Part shown: piece by piece, positions 1 through 12,000 of the stretch
Layout: the number at the start of each line of letters is the position of its first letter
Position numbering within the stretch: the first letter of the stretch is position 1
Source of the DNA: Isoperla grammatica
Lineage: Eukaryota > Arthropoda > Insecta > Plecoptera > Perlodidae
Reading direction: 5' to 3'
DNA length: 64,000 nucleotides
Assembly (NCBI GenBank): GCA_945910005.1
Contig: OX246743.1
Location: 47,987,637-48,051,636, forward strand
Translations under genes and position numbers: made by a program
Notes under the pieces: model-generated
Databases searched by the model: none
Told to the model about the DNA's origin: nothing
Seen by the model: only the letters and a program-made list of their open reading frames with translations

Positions 1-3000
1 TGTCAAGGTATGTCTGTCTGGCATCTCGGCTGAGCCAGTCACTGAGGAGGACGCAACCAGCTATGTCAAGGTATGTCTGTCTGGCATCTCGGCTGAGCCA
101 GTCACTAAGGAGGACGCAACCAGCTATGTCAAGGTATGTCTGGCATCTCGGCTGAGCCAGTCACTGAGGAGGACGCAACCAGCTATGCCAAGGTATGTCT
201 GGCATCTCGGCTGAGCCAGTCACTGAGGAGGACGCAACCAGCTATGCCAAGGTATGTCTGGCATCTCGGCTGAGCCAGTCACTGAGGAGGACGCAACCAG
301 CTATGTCAAGGTATGTCTGTCTGGCATCTCGGCTGAGCCAGTCACTGAGGAGGACGCAACCAGCTATGCCAAGGTATGTCTGGCATCTCGGCTGAGCCAG
401 TCACTGAGGAGGACGCAACCAGCTATGTCAAGGTATATCTGTCTGGCATCTCGGCTGAGCCAGTCACTGAGGAGGACGCAACCAGCTATGTCAAGGTATG
501 TCTGTCTGGCATCTCGGCTGAGCCAGTCACTGAGGAGGACGCAACCAGCTATGTCAAGGTATGTCTGTCTGGCATCTCGGCTGAGCCAGTCACTGAGGAG
601 GACGCAACCAGCTATGTCAAGGTATGTCTGTCTGGCATCTCGGCTGAGCCAGTCACTGAGGAGGACGCAACCAGCTATGTCAAGGTATGTCTGGCATCTC
701 GGCTGAGCCAGTCACTGAGGAGGACGCAACCAGCTATGCCAAGGTATGTCTGGCATCTCGGCTGAGCCAGTCACTGACGAGGACGCAACCAGCTATGCCA
801 AGGTATGTCTGGCATCTCGGCTGAGCCAGTCACTGAGGAGGACGCAACCAGCTATGTCAAGGTATGTCTGTCTGGCATCTCGGCTGAGCCAGTCACTGAG
901 GAGGACGCAACCAGCTATGTCAAGGTATGTCTGTCTGGCATCTCGGCTGAGCCAGTCACTGAGGAGGACGCAACCAGCTATGTCAAGGTATGTCTGTCTG
1001 GCATCTCGGCTGAGCCAGTCACTGAGGAGGACGCAACCAGCTATGTCAAGGTATGTCTGTCTGGCATCTCGGCTGAGCCAGTCACTGAGGAGGACGCAAC
1101 CAGCTATGTCAAGGTATGTCTGTCTGGCATCTCGGCTGAGCCAGTCACTGAGGAGGACGCAACCAGCTATGTCAAGGTATGTCTGTCTGGCATCTCGGCT
1201 GAGCCAGTCACTGAGGAGGACGCAACCAGCTATGTCAAGGTATGTCTGGCATCTCGGCTGAGCCAGTCACTGAGGAGGACGCAACCAGCTATGTCAAGGT
1301 ATGTCTGTCTGGCATCTCGGCTGAGCCAGTCACTGAGGAGGACGCAACCAGCTATGTCAAGGTATGTCTGTCTGGCATCTCGGCTGAGCCAGTCACTGAG
1401 GAGGACGCAACCAGCTATGTCAAGGTATGTCTGTCTGGCATCTCGGCTGAGCCAGTCACTGAGGAGGACGCAACCAGCTATGTCAAGGTATGTCTGTCTG
1501 GCATCTCGGCTGAGCCAGTCACTGAGGAGGACGCAACCAGCTATGTCAAGGTATGTCTGTCTGGCATCTCGGCTGAGCCAGTCACTGAGGAGGACGCAAC
1601 CAGCTATGTCAAGGTATGTCGGTCTGGCATCTCGGCTGAGCCAGTCACTGAGGAGGACGCAACCAGCTATGTCAAGGTATGTCTGTCTGGCATCTCGGCT
1701 GAGCCAGTCACTGAGGAGGACGCAACCAGCTATGTCAAGGTATGTCTGGCATCTCGGCTGAGCCAGTCACTGAGGAGGACGCAACCAGCTATGTCAAGGT
1801 ATGTCTGTCTGGCATCTCGGCTGAACCAGTCACTGAGGAGGACGCAACCAGCTATGTCAAGGTATGTCTGGCATCTCGGCTGAGCCAGTCACTGAGGAGG
1901 ACGCAACCAGCTATGTCAAGGTATGTCTGTCTGGCATCTCGGCTGAGCCAGTCACTGAGGAGGACGCAACCAGCTATGTCAAGGTATGTCTGGCATCTCG
2001 GCTGAGCCAGTCACTGAGGAGGACGCAACCAGCTATGTCAAGGTATGTCTGTCTGGCATCTCGGCTGAGCCAGTCACTGAGGAGGACGCAACCAGCTATG
2101 TCAAGGTATGTCTGGCATCTCGGCTGAGCCAGTCACTGAGGAGGACGCAACCAGCTATGTCAAGGTATGTCTGTCTGGCATCTCGGCTGAGCCAGTCACT
2201 GAGGAGGACGCAACCAGCTATGTCAAGGTATGTCTGTCTGGCATCTCGGCTGAGCCAGTCACTGAGGAGGACGCAACCAGCTATGTCAAGGTATGTCTGT
2301 CTGGCATCTCGGCTGAGCCAGTCACTGAGGAGGACGCAACCAGCTATGCCAAGGTATGTCTGGCATCTCGGCTGAGCCAGTCACTGAGGAGGACGCAACC
2401 AGCTATGTCAAGGTATATCTGTCTTGCATCTCGGCTGAGCCAGTCACTGAGGAGGACGCAACCAGCTATGTCAAGGTATGTCTGTCTGGCATCTCGGCTG
2501 AGCCAGTCACTGAGGAGGACGCAACCAGCTATGTCAAGGTATGTCTGTCTGGCATCTCGGCTGAGCCAGTCACTGAGGAGGACGCAACCAGCTATGTCAA
2601 GGTATGTCTGTCTGGCATCTCGGCTGAGCCAGTCACTAAGGAGGACGCAACCAGCTATGTCAAGGTATGTCTGGCATCTCGGCTGAGCCAGTCACTGAGG
2701 AGGACGCAACCAGCTATGCCAAGGTATGTCTGGCATCTCGGCTGAGCCAGTCACTGAGGAGGACGCAACCAGCTATGCCAAGGTATGTCTGGCATCTCGG
2801 CTGAGCCAGTCACTGAGGAGGACGCAACCAGCTATGTCAAGGTATGTCTGTCTGGCATCTCGGCTGAGCCAGTCACTGAGGAGGACGCAACCAGCTATGC
2901 CAAGGTATGTCTGGCATCTCGGCTGAGCCAGTCACTGAGGAGGACGCAACCAGCTATGTCAAGGTATATCTGTCTGGCATCTCGGCTGAGCCAGTCACTG

Positions 3001-5428
3001 AGGAGGACGCAACCAGCTATGTCAAGGTATGTCTGTCTGGCATCTCGGCTGAGCCAGTCACTGAGGAGGACGCAACCAGCTATGTCAAGGTATGTCTGTC
3101 TGGCATCTCGGCTGAGCCAGTCACTGAGGAGGACGCAACCAGCTATGTCAAGGTATGTCTGTCTGGCATCTCGGCTGAGCCAGTCACTGAGGAGGACGCA
3201 ACCAGCTATGTCAAGGTATGTCTGTCTGGCATCTCGGCTGAGCCAGTCACTGAGGAGGACGCAACCAGCTATGTCAAGGTATGTCTGTCTGGCATCTCGG
3301 CTGAGCCAGTCACTGAGGAGGACGCAACCAGCTATGTCAAGGTATGTCTGTCTGGCATCTCGGCTGAGCCAGTCACTGAGGAGGACGCAACCAGCTATGT
3401 CAAGGTATGTCTGTCTGGCATCTCGGCTGAGCCAGTCACTGAGGAGGACGCAACCAGCTATGTCAAGGTATGTCTGTCTGGCATCTCGGCTGAGCCAGTC
3501 ACTGAGGAGGACGCAACCAGCTATGTCAAGGTATGTCTGGCATCTCGGCTGAGCCAGTCACTGAGGAGGACGCAACCAGCTATGTCAAGGTATGTCTGTC
3601 TGGCATCTCGGCTGAGCCAGTCACTGAGGAGGACGCAACCAGCTATGTCAAGGTATGTCTGTCTGGCATCTCGGCTGAGCCAGTCACTGAGGAGGACGCA
3701 ACCAGCTATGTCAAGGTATGTCTGTCTGGCATCTCGGCTGAGCCAGTCACTGAGGAGGACGCAACCAGCTATGCCAAGGTATGTCTGGCATCTCGGCTGA
3801 GCCAGTCACTGAGGAGGACGCAACCAGCTATGTCAAGGTATATCTGTCTGGCATCTCGGCTGAGCCAGTCACTGAGGAGGACGCAACCAGCTATGTCAAG
3901 GTATGTCTGTCTGGCATCTCGGCTGAGCCAGTCACTGAGGAGGACGCAACCAGCTATGTCAAGGTATGTCTGTCTGGCATCTCGGCTGAGCCAGTCACTG
4001 AGGAGGACGCAACCAGCTATGTCAAGGTATGTCTGTCTGGCATCTCGGCTGAGCCAGTCACTGAGGAGGACGCAACCAGCTATGTCAAGGTATGTCTGGC
4101 ATCTCGGCTGAGCCAGTCACTGAGGAGGACGCAACCAGCTATGTCAAGGTATGTCTGTCTGGCATCTCGGCTGAGCCAGTCACTGAGGAGGACGCAACCA
4201 GCTATGTCAAGGTATGTCTGTCTGGCATCTCGGCTGAGCCAGTCACTGAGGAGGACGCAACCAGCTATGTCAAGGTATGTCTGTCTGGCATCTCGGCTGA
4301 GCCAGTCACTGAGGAGGACGCAACCAGCTATGTCAAGGTATGTCTGTCTGGCACCTCGGCTGAGCCAGTCACTGAGGAGGACGCAACCAGCTATGTCAAG
4401 GTATGTCTGGCATCTCGGCTGAGCCAGTCACTGAGGAGGACGCAACCAGCTATGTCAAGGTATGTCTGTCTGGCATCTCGGCTGAGCCAGTCACTGAGGA
4501 GGACGCAACCAGCTATGTCAAGGTATGTCTGTCTGGCATCTCGGCTGAGCCAGTCACTGAGGAGGACGCAACCAGCTATGCCAAGGTATGTCTGGCATCT
4601 CGGCTGAGCCAGTCACTGAGGAGGACGCAACCAGCTATGCCAAGGTATGTCTGGCATCTCGGCTGAGCCAGTCACTGAGGAGGACGCAACCAGCTATGCC
4701 AAGGTATGTCTGGCATCTCGGCTGAGCCAGTCACTGAGGAGGACGCAACCAGCTATGTCAAGGTATGTCTGTCTGGCATCTCGGCTGAGCCAGTCACTGA
4801 GGAGGACGCAACCAGCTATGTCAAGGTATGTCTGTCTGGCATCTCGGCTGAGCCAGTCACTGAGGAGGACGCAACCAGCTATGTCAAGGTATGTCTGTCT
4901 GGCATCTCGGCTGAGCCAGTCACTGAGGAGGACGCAACCAGCTATGTCAAGGTATGTCTGTCTGGCATCTCGGCTGAGCCAGTCACTGAGGAGGACGCAA
5001 CCAGCTATGTCAAGGTATGTCTGTCTGGCATCTCGGCTGAGCCAGTCACTGAGGAGGACGCAACCAGCTATGTCAAGGTATGTCTGTCTGGCATCTCGGC
5101 TGAGCCAGTCACTGAGGAGGACGCAACCAGCTATGTCAAGGTATGTCTGTCTGGCATCTCGGCTGAGCCAGTCACTGAGGAGGACGCAACCAGCTATGTC
5201 AAGGTATGTCTGGCATCTCGGCTGAGCCAGTCACTGAGGAGGACGCAACCAGCTATGTCAAGGTATGTCTGTCTGGCATCTCGGCTGAGCCAGTCACTGA
5301 GGAGGACGCAACCAGCTATGTCAAGGTATGTCTGTCTGGCATCTCGGCTGAGCCAGTCACTGAGGAGGACGCAACCAGCTATGTCAAGGTATGTCTGTCT
5401 GGCATCTCGGCTAAGCCAGTCACTTAAC
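1..5428 (+). repeat. Pka-R1: Minisatellite array 1: tandem copies of a PKA-RI exon end plus its 5' splice site
   Basis: This array of roughly 88 head-to-tail units begins before the window and ends in a truncated, mutated unit near 5428. There are two unit lengths, 63 bp and 59 bp, which differ by one copy of a duplicated TCTG just after the splice donor. Each unit holds 51 nt that translate as GISAEPVTEEDATSYVK, followed by 12 or 8 nt of intron starting GTATGT. In arthropod PKA-RI this peptide directly precedes KVVPKDYK, which is where the exon at 5975 starts. The unit is therefore the 3' end of the preceding exon with its donor CAAG|GTATGT. The first visible donor follows position 7 and the last follows position 5388. 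The founder exon, with the pseudosubstrate arginines, lies upstream of the window. The origin is read from the sequence; any effect on splicing is inferred. Confidence 0.93.
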
Positions 5429-5974
5429 CCCTATCATAGAATTAGATTTTAAAATAATTTTATGTTTAGTTCTAATATGACCGTCGGTGCTATAATAATC
5501 CATTTTAGACGTTTAGAAGGAGAACTGCGTTTATTAGTATATTTAGTATATCTGTGTTAAAATAAACACCTCAGTTCCAATAAATGTGCACAAAAAAACA
5601 CCCCACTACATGGGGCACAGTTCCCTTCCCATACTTCCCTGTGACTGCACCCTTATTTGGATCAAACTGAGAGTGCGCAATTGATTCTTTCGGAGAGATG
5701 AATTAGTAATATCCACACACATTTTGTCGAGTTTTATCTTGGGGGGGGGGGGGGGGGGGGGACCATTGAAGAGCAACTTTCCAGGATAAGAGCTTATTGA
5801 CTTAATAATAAGAGATTGTTATGTCTTATTGTTCAGAAAATAACTTAAAATGTTCAATGTATTTGAAAAGTTAGTGCTAAATAAGCACACCTTCATCTAT
5901 AATGGCCTTACTTATCAATTCATTTACTTAATGTCTATCCTGATTTACAAATGTGTAAATGTATGTGTTGACAG
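5429..5974 (+). other. Rest of the intron between array 1 and the next PKA-RI exon
   Basis: This is unique AT-rich intron sequence with no recognisable gene. It contains an uninterrupted run of 21 G at 5741-5761. It ends in the acceptor TGTTGACAG at 5974. Only 586 bp separate the last array donor (after 5388) from this acceptor. Confidence 0.75.
5741..5761 (+). repeat. Homopolymer run of 21 G
   Basis: Twenty-one consecutive G residues lie in the intron upstream of the exon at 5975. Such runs are length-unstable and error-prone in sequencing, so the exact length is uncertain. Confidence 0.9.
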
Positions 5975-6178
5975 AAAGTGGTCCCGAAGGACTACAAGAC
6001 GATGGCAGCGCTGTCCAAGGCCATCGCCAAGAATGTCCTCTTCTCTCACCTGGACGAGAACGAGCGGTCGGACATCTTTGACGCTATGTTTCCCGTCAAC
6101 TTCCTGCCGGGAGAGACCATCATCATGCAGGGGGATGAGGGGGACAACTTCTACGTCATAGACGTCGGGGATGTCGAG
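5975..6178 (+). CDS. Pka-R1: PKA type I regulatory subunit, exon starting KVVPKDYK (CNB domain A, first half)
   Basis: This 204-bp exon (68 codons, phase 0 at both ends) is bounded by acceptor GACAG| and donor GAG|GTAACA. It begins [17 protein letters not shown] and continues through [20 protein letters not shown], the conserved N-terminal helices of cyclic-nucleotide-binding domain A, to [12 protein letters not shown], the conserved beta strands. This is the regulatory subunit that holds the PKA catalytic subunit inactive until cAMP binds. The residues preceding it in the family are those repeated in array 1, so the exon-exon join would read [12 protein letters not shown]. The exon ends VIDVGDVE, where the family usually has Gln in place of the second Val of VIDV. 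Identification rests on recognising the protein family. The splice boundaries are supported by the phase match with the next exon. Confidence 0.96.
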
Positions 6179-8313
6179 GTAACAACCTCGCAATAGTCTG
6201 CCCTGACGTCGGGATAGATTTGATGACCCTACGAACAAAGGAATTTTGAAAAAGATTCAGTTCATCACGTTAATAGAAACTTTTAAATATGTTTGATTTA
6301 AAAACACTATGGGGAAATACTAATAGGGATTTGTATCATTGAATTAAAAAATATTGCCTAACTAATTTTTTATAACTTCATATTAAATTAAAATTGTATT
6401 GATCACTCATACCTTTGTACATGCCAAAACATATTGTTGGGGTCAAAATAATTTTACAAACATTGGGACGGTTGATGTTTTTAGAACTGGTAAAGAATAT
6501 TGCTCGAGGTACCTTAACCTGGACAGAGGGAAGGGTAGCTGGTTGGTCAATTTAGAGATAGACTTGTAGAAACTTTATCCGTATAGGTCAAGGACCAGGA
6601 CTAATACATACTGATAACAATTAGTTCTGGAAAATTACCCAATTTACAAGAAAATTTTCTGATATTTCTGCTCATGAACCACTGAACTGCTACCTAACTT
6701 GGTAGATCATCAACCCCTGCAATCGTGTTTGTTTTGAATGCAGGAATTTAGTGTTTTGTTTCAGAGCTGGCAATATCCACTTATATTCACCGAAACCTTT
6801 GTACGATGAACTTTTGTATGATGATTCCTTAACAAAAAGATGTCTCGTGTAATCGAAATCAAATCATATCGATGAAAATAATCATGTCCTAAACTTTGTC
6901 TCACTGCAGGATGAGACCGCGAGAAATGGCAAATGCCACTGCAAGAGTAGGGTTTTACCGACCCCTGCGATTCCTTTATTGTGAACACCCGCGCGCTTCG
7001 TCCACTCAACATAATTGACAAGCAATTATCGGCTTATCGTGCATAACCGAAAATCCTAATACAGTATGATGATTGAACATTTTCTTAGAATTAAGACCTG
7101 TTCCAATGGCCGTAATATTTAAAACAATACTAAAAACTCAACAACTTGCCCAGTTTTCGATGTAGGGCTTCCATTCAAAATTTCACATTCACGAAATACC
7201 GAAAATAAAAACCTACTGTTATTTTATATGTTGTAGTAGTGCTAATTCAGTTGCCGATAATATTGCACTGGTAGTTATTTCTGGTATTTGACCGCGATCA
7301 TGTGAATCAATTAGGAAAGCTGTCATTCCGTTCATCTGATGTGCTGTGAGCGCCGAGCTACAATTAGGGTTGCACAAAATCTGGAGAGCGGAAAAACCGG
7401 TTTGACTAGTCTCATCCTACGATGAGACAAAGTTTAGTTAGATTTGATTTGATTAGATGAACGTAGCGAAGCGGATTGAATCTCCATTCAACTCGATCGG
7501 CGCTTTGTCTGTGTGTACAAAATTTTGTTCGTCTCTCACAGGTCAAACGGCTTGATGGATTTGGCTGAAATTTTAAGTCAACACTCTGGACCACTACCCT
7601 AGATGCTGTTAACATAACCAGCAAAATCTGTCAAGATGCCAACCAACAAGAAATTAATTAGTGAAAGAAAAACAATAAGTTTTTCAATTAGAAATTATTA
7701 ACGGATTTAACTAATTTTTTATATTTATATCCACACCAACAATGTCGACTCTTGGTAAAAGTTTTGGCCATTCACCGCCATTTTGTATACAAAGATTTAT
7801 TTTCTATTTACGGGAATTTATATTGTTTTTTTTACAGTGTTCTACTAATATGATTTGCATTTGAGAACCATTGAAGTTAAATCCAAATTATGTCAGCAAG
7901 AATAGCGTACGTATACAGACCTTTTCGCTGTATATTTGGAATTTCAATAGCTGTAATAGTATGGCAACAATGGCGTGTTGTGTTTGATGACTTTTACAGC
8001 AAACATGACAAAGCTAACTACGAATTTTGCTGACAATTTAAAATGCTTTGATTATGGATTAAATGTGGTTATTGTATGATTTAACAATTAGTAACATACC
8101 GATAAATAAGGTACACAAGTTCTAAGGTTGTAACTTCCGTGCCACCATCTTGTAAAAAAAATATATGTTTATTATCAAGGTATTTTTTTTTTTGTAAGAG
8201 TAATATGTTATGCAAGTGATTTACTTGCTTTGATACATTAAAAAATTACTCATCTGGCTAAGTGGAGTGTTTTCCTAGTTATCTAGATTGTGGTTTTTGG
8301 TGCCATGCAACAG
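6179..8313 (+). other. Pka-R1: Intron of PKA-RI
   Basis: This 2.1-kb AT-rich intron shows no gene or transposon ends that I recognise. Short open frames on both strands (for example near 6761-7021 and 7412-7624) match nothing known to me. The stretch around 7375-7640 is less AT-rich than its surroundings and may be an old repeat, but I found no terminal structure. The intron ends in ATGCAACAG, with only a weak pyrimidine tract before it. Confidence 0.8.
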
Positions 8314-8533
8314 GTGTACGTGAACATGGAGATGGTGACGGTGATCGGCGAGGGAGGTAGTTTTGGAGAATTGGCCCTCATCTACGGGACCCCCCGAGCC
8401 GCGACGGTCAGAGCCAAGACGGACGTCAAGCTGTGGGGTATCGACCGAGACTCGTATCGCCGGATCCTCATGGGCTCGACCATTAGGAAGCGCAAGATGT
8501 ACGAGGAGTTCCTGTCCAGGGTGTCTATTCTGG
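8314..8533 (+). CDS. Pka-R1: PKA type I regulatory subunit, exon with the CNB-A phosphate-binding cassette
   Basis: This 220-bp exon starts in phase 0 after CAACAG| and ends one base into a codon at CTGG|GTGAGT. It encodes 73 residues, [15 protein letters not shown] through FLSRVSIL. It includes the first phosphate-binding cassette, [15 protein letters not shown], whose Glu and Arg contact the ribose and cyclic phosphate of cAMP in this family. After that come [17 protein letters not shown] and the helical region [15 protein letters not shown] that links the two cAMP domains. The spare G joins AG at the start of the exon at 14727 to make the Glu of ILESLDKWE, which confirms both splice sites. 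The next intron is 6.2 kb long and mostly array 2. No internal stop or frameshift is visible. Confidence 0.97.
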
Positions 8534-8809
8534 GTGAGTCCTTTACCTTTACTGTATATACATACTTGTATCTTCTATTTGTAATTGTCTGATGACATGT
8601 ATAGATAGGTATATCATGTTTCACTAGAAGGACCTACCTCATTCATGCCATTGTTTTGTATCAACGTTGGTTTCATATGTATTGTATCCATTGATAACTT
8701 AAATACTTGTCCACCACAATGGTGTGTGGATGCATGAGTGTAACTGTAGAAGGCTAATAAAAGTAATAATCAAGGTGACAAACAAACACACTACAGTGAG
8801 ATTTACTTT

Positions 8810-8880
8810 ACTACTACTACTAGTACTACTACTGTTACGACTACTAGCACTACTAGTACAACTACTACTACTACTACTAG

Positions 8881-8930
<50 letters not shown>

Positions 8931-9060
8931 TTACTACTAGTACTACTACTACTATTACTAGTACTACTACTACCACTACCACTACCACTCCTACGACTAC
9001 TACTCCTCCTGCTACCGCTGCTGCTGCTGCTGTAACCATTACGACCACCACCACAACCAC
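8810..9060 (+). repeat. Trinucleotide (TAC/ACT)n microsatellite with imperfect CTG and CAC ends
   Basis: About 250 bp of mainly ACT triplets with interruptions runs into CTGCTG and ACCACC triplets. It directly precedes array 2. The Leu-rich, Ser-rich and Val-rich open frames here are products of the triplet repeat, not genes. Confidence 0.95.
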
Positions 9061-9062
9061 AC

Positions 9063-12000
9063 ATGGTGTGTTCTAGGGCGCCTGGACAATTGGGAGACTG
9101 TTACATGGTGTGTCCCGTGTGTTCTAGGGCGCCTGGACAATTGGGAGACTGTTACATGGTGTGTCCCGTGTGTTCTAGGGCGCCTGGACAATTGGAAGAC
9201 TGTTACATGGTGTGTCCCGTGTGTTCTAGGGCGCCTGGACAATTGGAAGACTGTTTCATGGTGTGTCCCGTGTGTTCTAGGGCGCCTGGACAATTGGAAG
9301 ACTGTTACATGGTGTGTCCCGTGTGTTCTAGGGCGCCTGGACAATTGGGAGACTGTTACATGGTGTGTCCCGTGTGTTCTAGGGCGCCTGGACAATTGGG
9401 AGACTGTTACATGGTGTGTCCCGTGTGTTCTAGGGCGCCTGGACAATTGGGAGACTGTTACATGGTGTGTCCCGTGTGTTCTAGGGCGCCTGGACAATTG
9501 GAAGACTGTTACATGGTGTGTCCCGTGTGTTTTAGGGCGCCTGGACAATTGGGAGACTGTAACATGGTGTGTCCCGTGTGTTCTAGGGCGCCTGGACAAT
9601 TGGAAGACTGTTTCATGGTGTGTCCCGTGTGTTCTAGGGCGCCTGGACAATTGGAAGACTGTTTCATGGTGTGTCCCGTGTGTTCTAGGGCGCCTGGACA
9701 ATTGGAAGACTGTTTCATGGTGTGTCCCGTGTGTTCTAGGGCGCCTGGACAATTGGAAGACTGTTACATGATGTGTCCCGTGTGTTCTAGGGCGCCTGGA
9801 CAATTGGAAGACTGTTTCATGGTGTGTCCCGTGTGTTCTAGGGCGCCTGGACAATTGGAAGACTGTTTCATGGTGTGTCCCGTGTGTTCTAGGGCGCCTG
9901 GACAATTGGAAGACTGTTTCATGGTGTGTCCCGTGTGTTCTAGGGCGCCTGGACAATTGGAAGACTGTTTCATGGTGTGTCCCGTGTGTTCTAGGGCGCC
10001 TGGACAATTGGAAGACTGTTACATGGTGTGACCCGTGTGTTCTAGGGCGCCTGGACATTTGGGAGACTGTTACATGGTGTGTTCCCTGTGTTCTAGGGCG
10101 CCTGGACAATTGGAAGACTGTTACATGGTGTGTCCCGTGTGTTCTAGGGCGCCTGGACAATTGGAAGACTGTTACATGATGTGTCCCGTGTGTTCTAGGG
10201 CGCCTGGACAATTGGAAGACTGTTACATGGTGTGTCCCGTGTGTTCTAGGGCGCCTGGACAATTGGAAGACTGTTACATGGTGTGTCCCGTGTGTTCTAG
10301 GGCGCCTGGACAATTGGAAGACTGTTACATGGTGTGTCCCGTGTGTTCTGGGGCGCCTGGACAATTGGAAGACTGTTACATGATGTGTTTCGTGTGTTCT
10401 AGGGCGCCTGGACAATTGGAAGACTGTTACATGGTGTGTCCCGTGTGTTCTAGGGCGCCTGGACAATTGGAAGACTGTTACATGGTGTGTCCCGTGTGTT
10501 CTAGGGCGCCTGGACAATTGGAAGACTGTTTCATGGTGTGTCCCGTGTGTTCTAGGGCGCCTGGACAATTGGAAGACTGTTAGATGGTGTGTCCCGTGTG
10601 TTCTAGGGCGCCTGGACAATTGGAAGACTGTTACATGGTGTGTCCCGTGTGTTCTAGGGCGCCTGGACAATTGGAAGACTGTTACATGGTGTGTCCCGTG
10701 TGTTCTAGGGCGCCTGGACAATTGGAAGACTGTTACATGGTGTGTCCCGTGTGTTCTAGGGCGCCTGGACAATTGGAAGACTGTTACATGGTGTGTCCCG
10801 TGTGTTCTAGGGCGCCTGGACAATTGGAAGACTGTTACATGGTGCGTCCCGTGTGTTCTAGGGCGCCTGGACAATTGGAAGACTGTTACATGGTGTGTCC
10901 CGTGTGTTTTAGAGAGCCTGGACAATTGGAAGACTGTTACATGGTGTGTCCCGTGTGTTCTAGGGCGCCTGGACAATTGGAAGACTGTTACATGGTGTGT
11001 CCCGTGTGTTCTAGGGCGCCTGGACAATTGGAAGACTGTTACATGGTGTGTCCCGTGTGTTCTAGGGCGCCTGGACAATTGGAAGACTGTTACATGGTGT
11101 GTCCCGTGTGTTTTAGGGCGCCTGGACAATTGGAAGACTGTTACATGGTGTGTCCCGTGTGTTCTAGGGCGCCTGGACAATTGGAAGACTGTTACATGGT
11201 GTGTCCCGTATGTTCTAGGGCGCCTGGACAATTGGAAGACTGTTACATGGTGTGTCCCGTGTGTTCTAGGGCGCCTGGACAATTGGAAGACTGTTACATG
11301 ATGTGTCCCGTGTGTTCTAGGGCGCCTGGACAATTGGAAGACTGTTACATGGTGTGTCCCGTGTGTTCTAGGGCGCCTGGACAATTGGAAGACTGTTACA
11401 TGGTGTGTCCCGTGTGTTCTAGGGCGCCTGGACAATTGGAAGACTGTTACATGGTGTGTCCCGTGTGTTCTAGGGCGCCTGGACAATTGGAAGACTGTTA
11501 CATGATGTGTCCTGTGTGTTCTAGGGCGCCTGGACAATTGGAAGACTGTTACATGGTGTGTCCCGTGTGTTCTAGGGCGCCTGGACAATTGGAAGACTGT
11601 TACATGGTGTGTCCCGTGTGTTCTAGGGCGCCTGGACAATTGGAAGACTGTTACATGATGTGTCCCGTGTGTTCTAGGGCGCCTGGACAATTGGAAGACT
11701 GTTACATGATGTGTCCCGTGTGTTCTAGGGCGCCTGGACAATTGGAAGACTGTTACATGATGTGTCACGTGTGTTCTAGGGCGCCTCGACAATTGGAAGA
11801 CTGTTACATGGTGTGTCCCGTGTGTTCTAGGGCGCCTGGACAATTGGAAGACTGTTACATGATGTGTCCCGTGTGTTCTAGGGCGCCTGGACAATTGGAA
11901 GACTGTTACATGATGTGTCCCGTGTGTTCTAGGGCGCCTGGACAATTGGAAGACTGTTACATGGTGTGTCCCGTGTGTTCTAGGGCGCCTGGACAATTGG

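Noticed and set aside
1..5428. A CRISPR-like array
   Set aside because: Units are contiguous with no unique spacers, and the context is a eukaryotic intron.
1..5452. Overlapping plus-strand frames repeating SGISAEPVTEEDATSYVKVCL
   Set aside because: As separate genes these are rejected: the starts are in-array GTATG sequences. The coding sense of the unit is that of a PKA-RI exon end, described as array 1.
8699..9064. Ser-rich, Leu-rich and Val-rich short frames
   Set aside because: They are three readings of a trinucleotide microsatellite.
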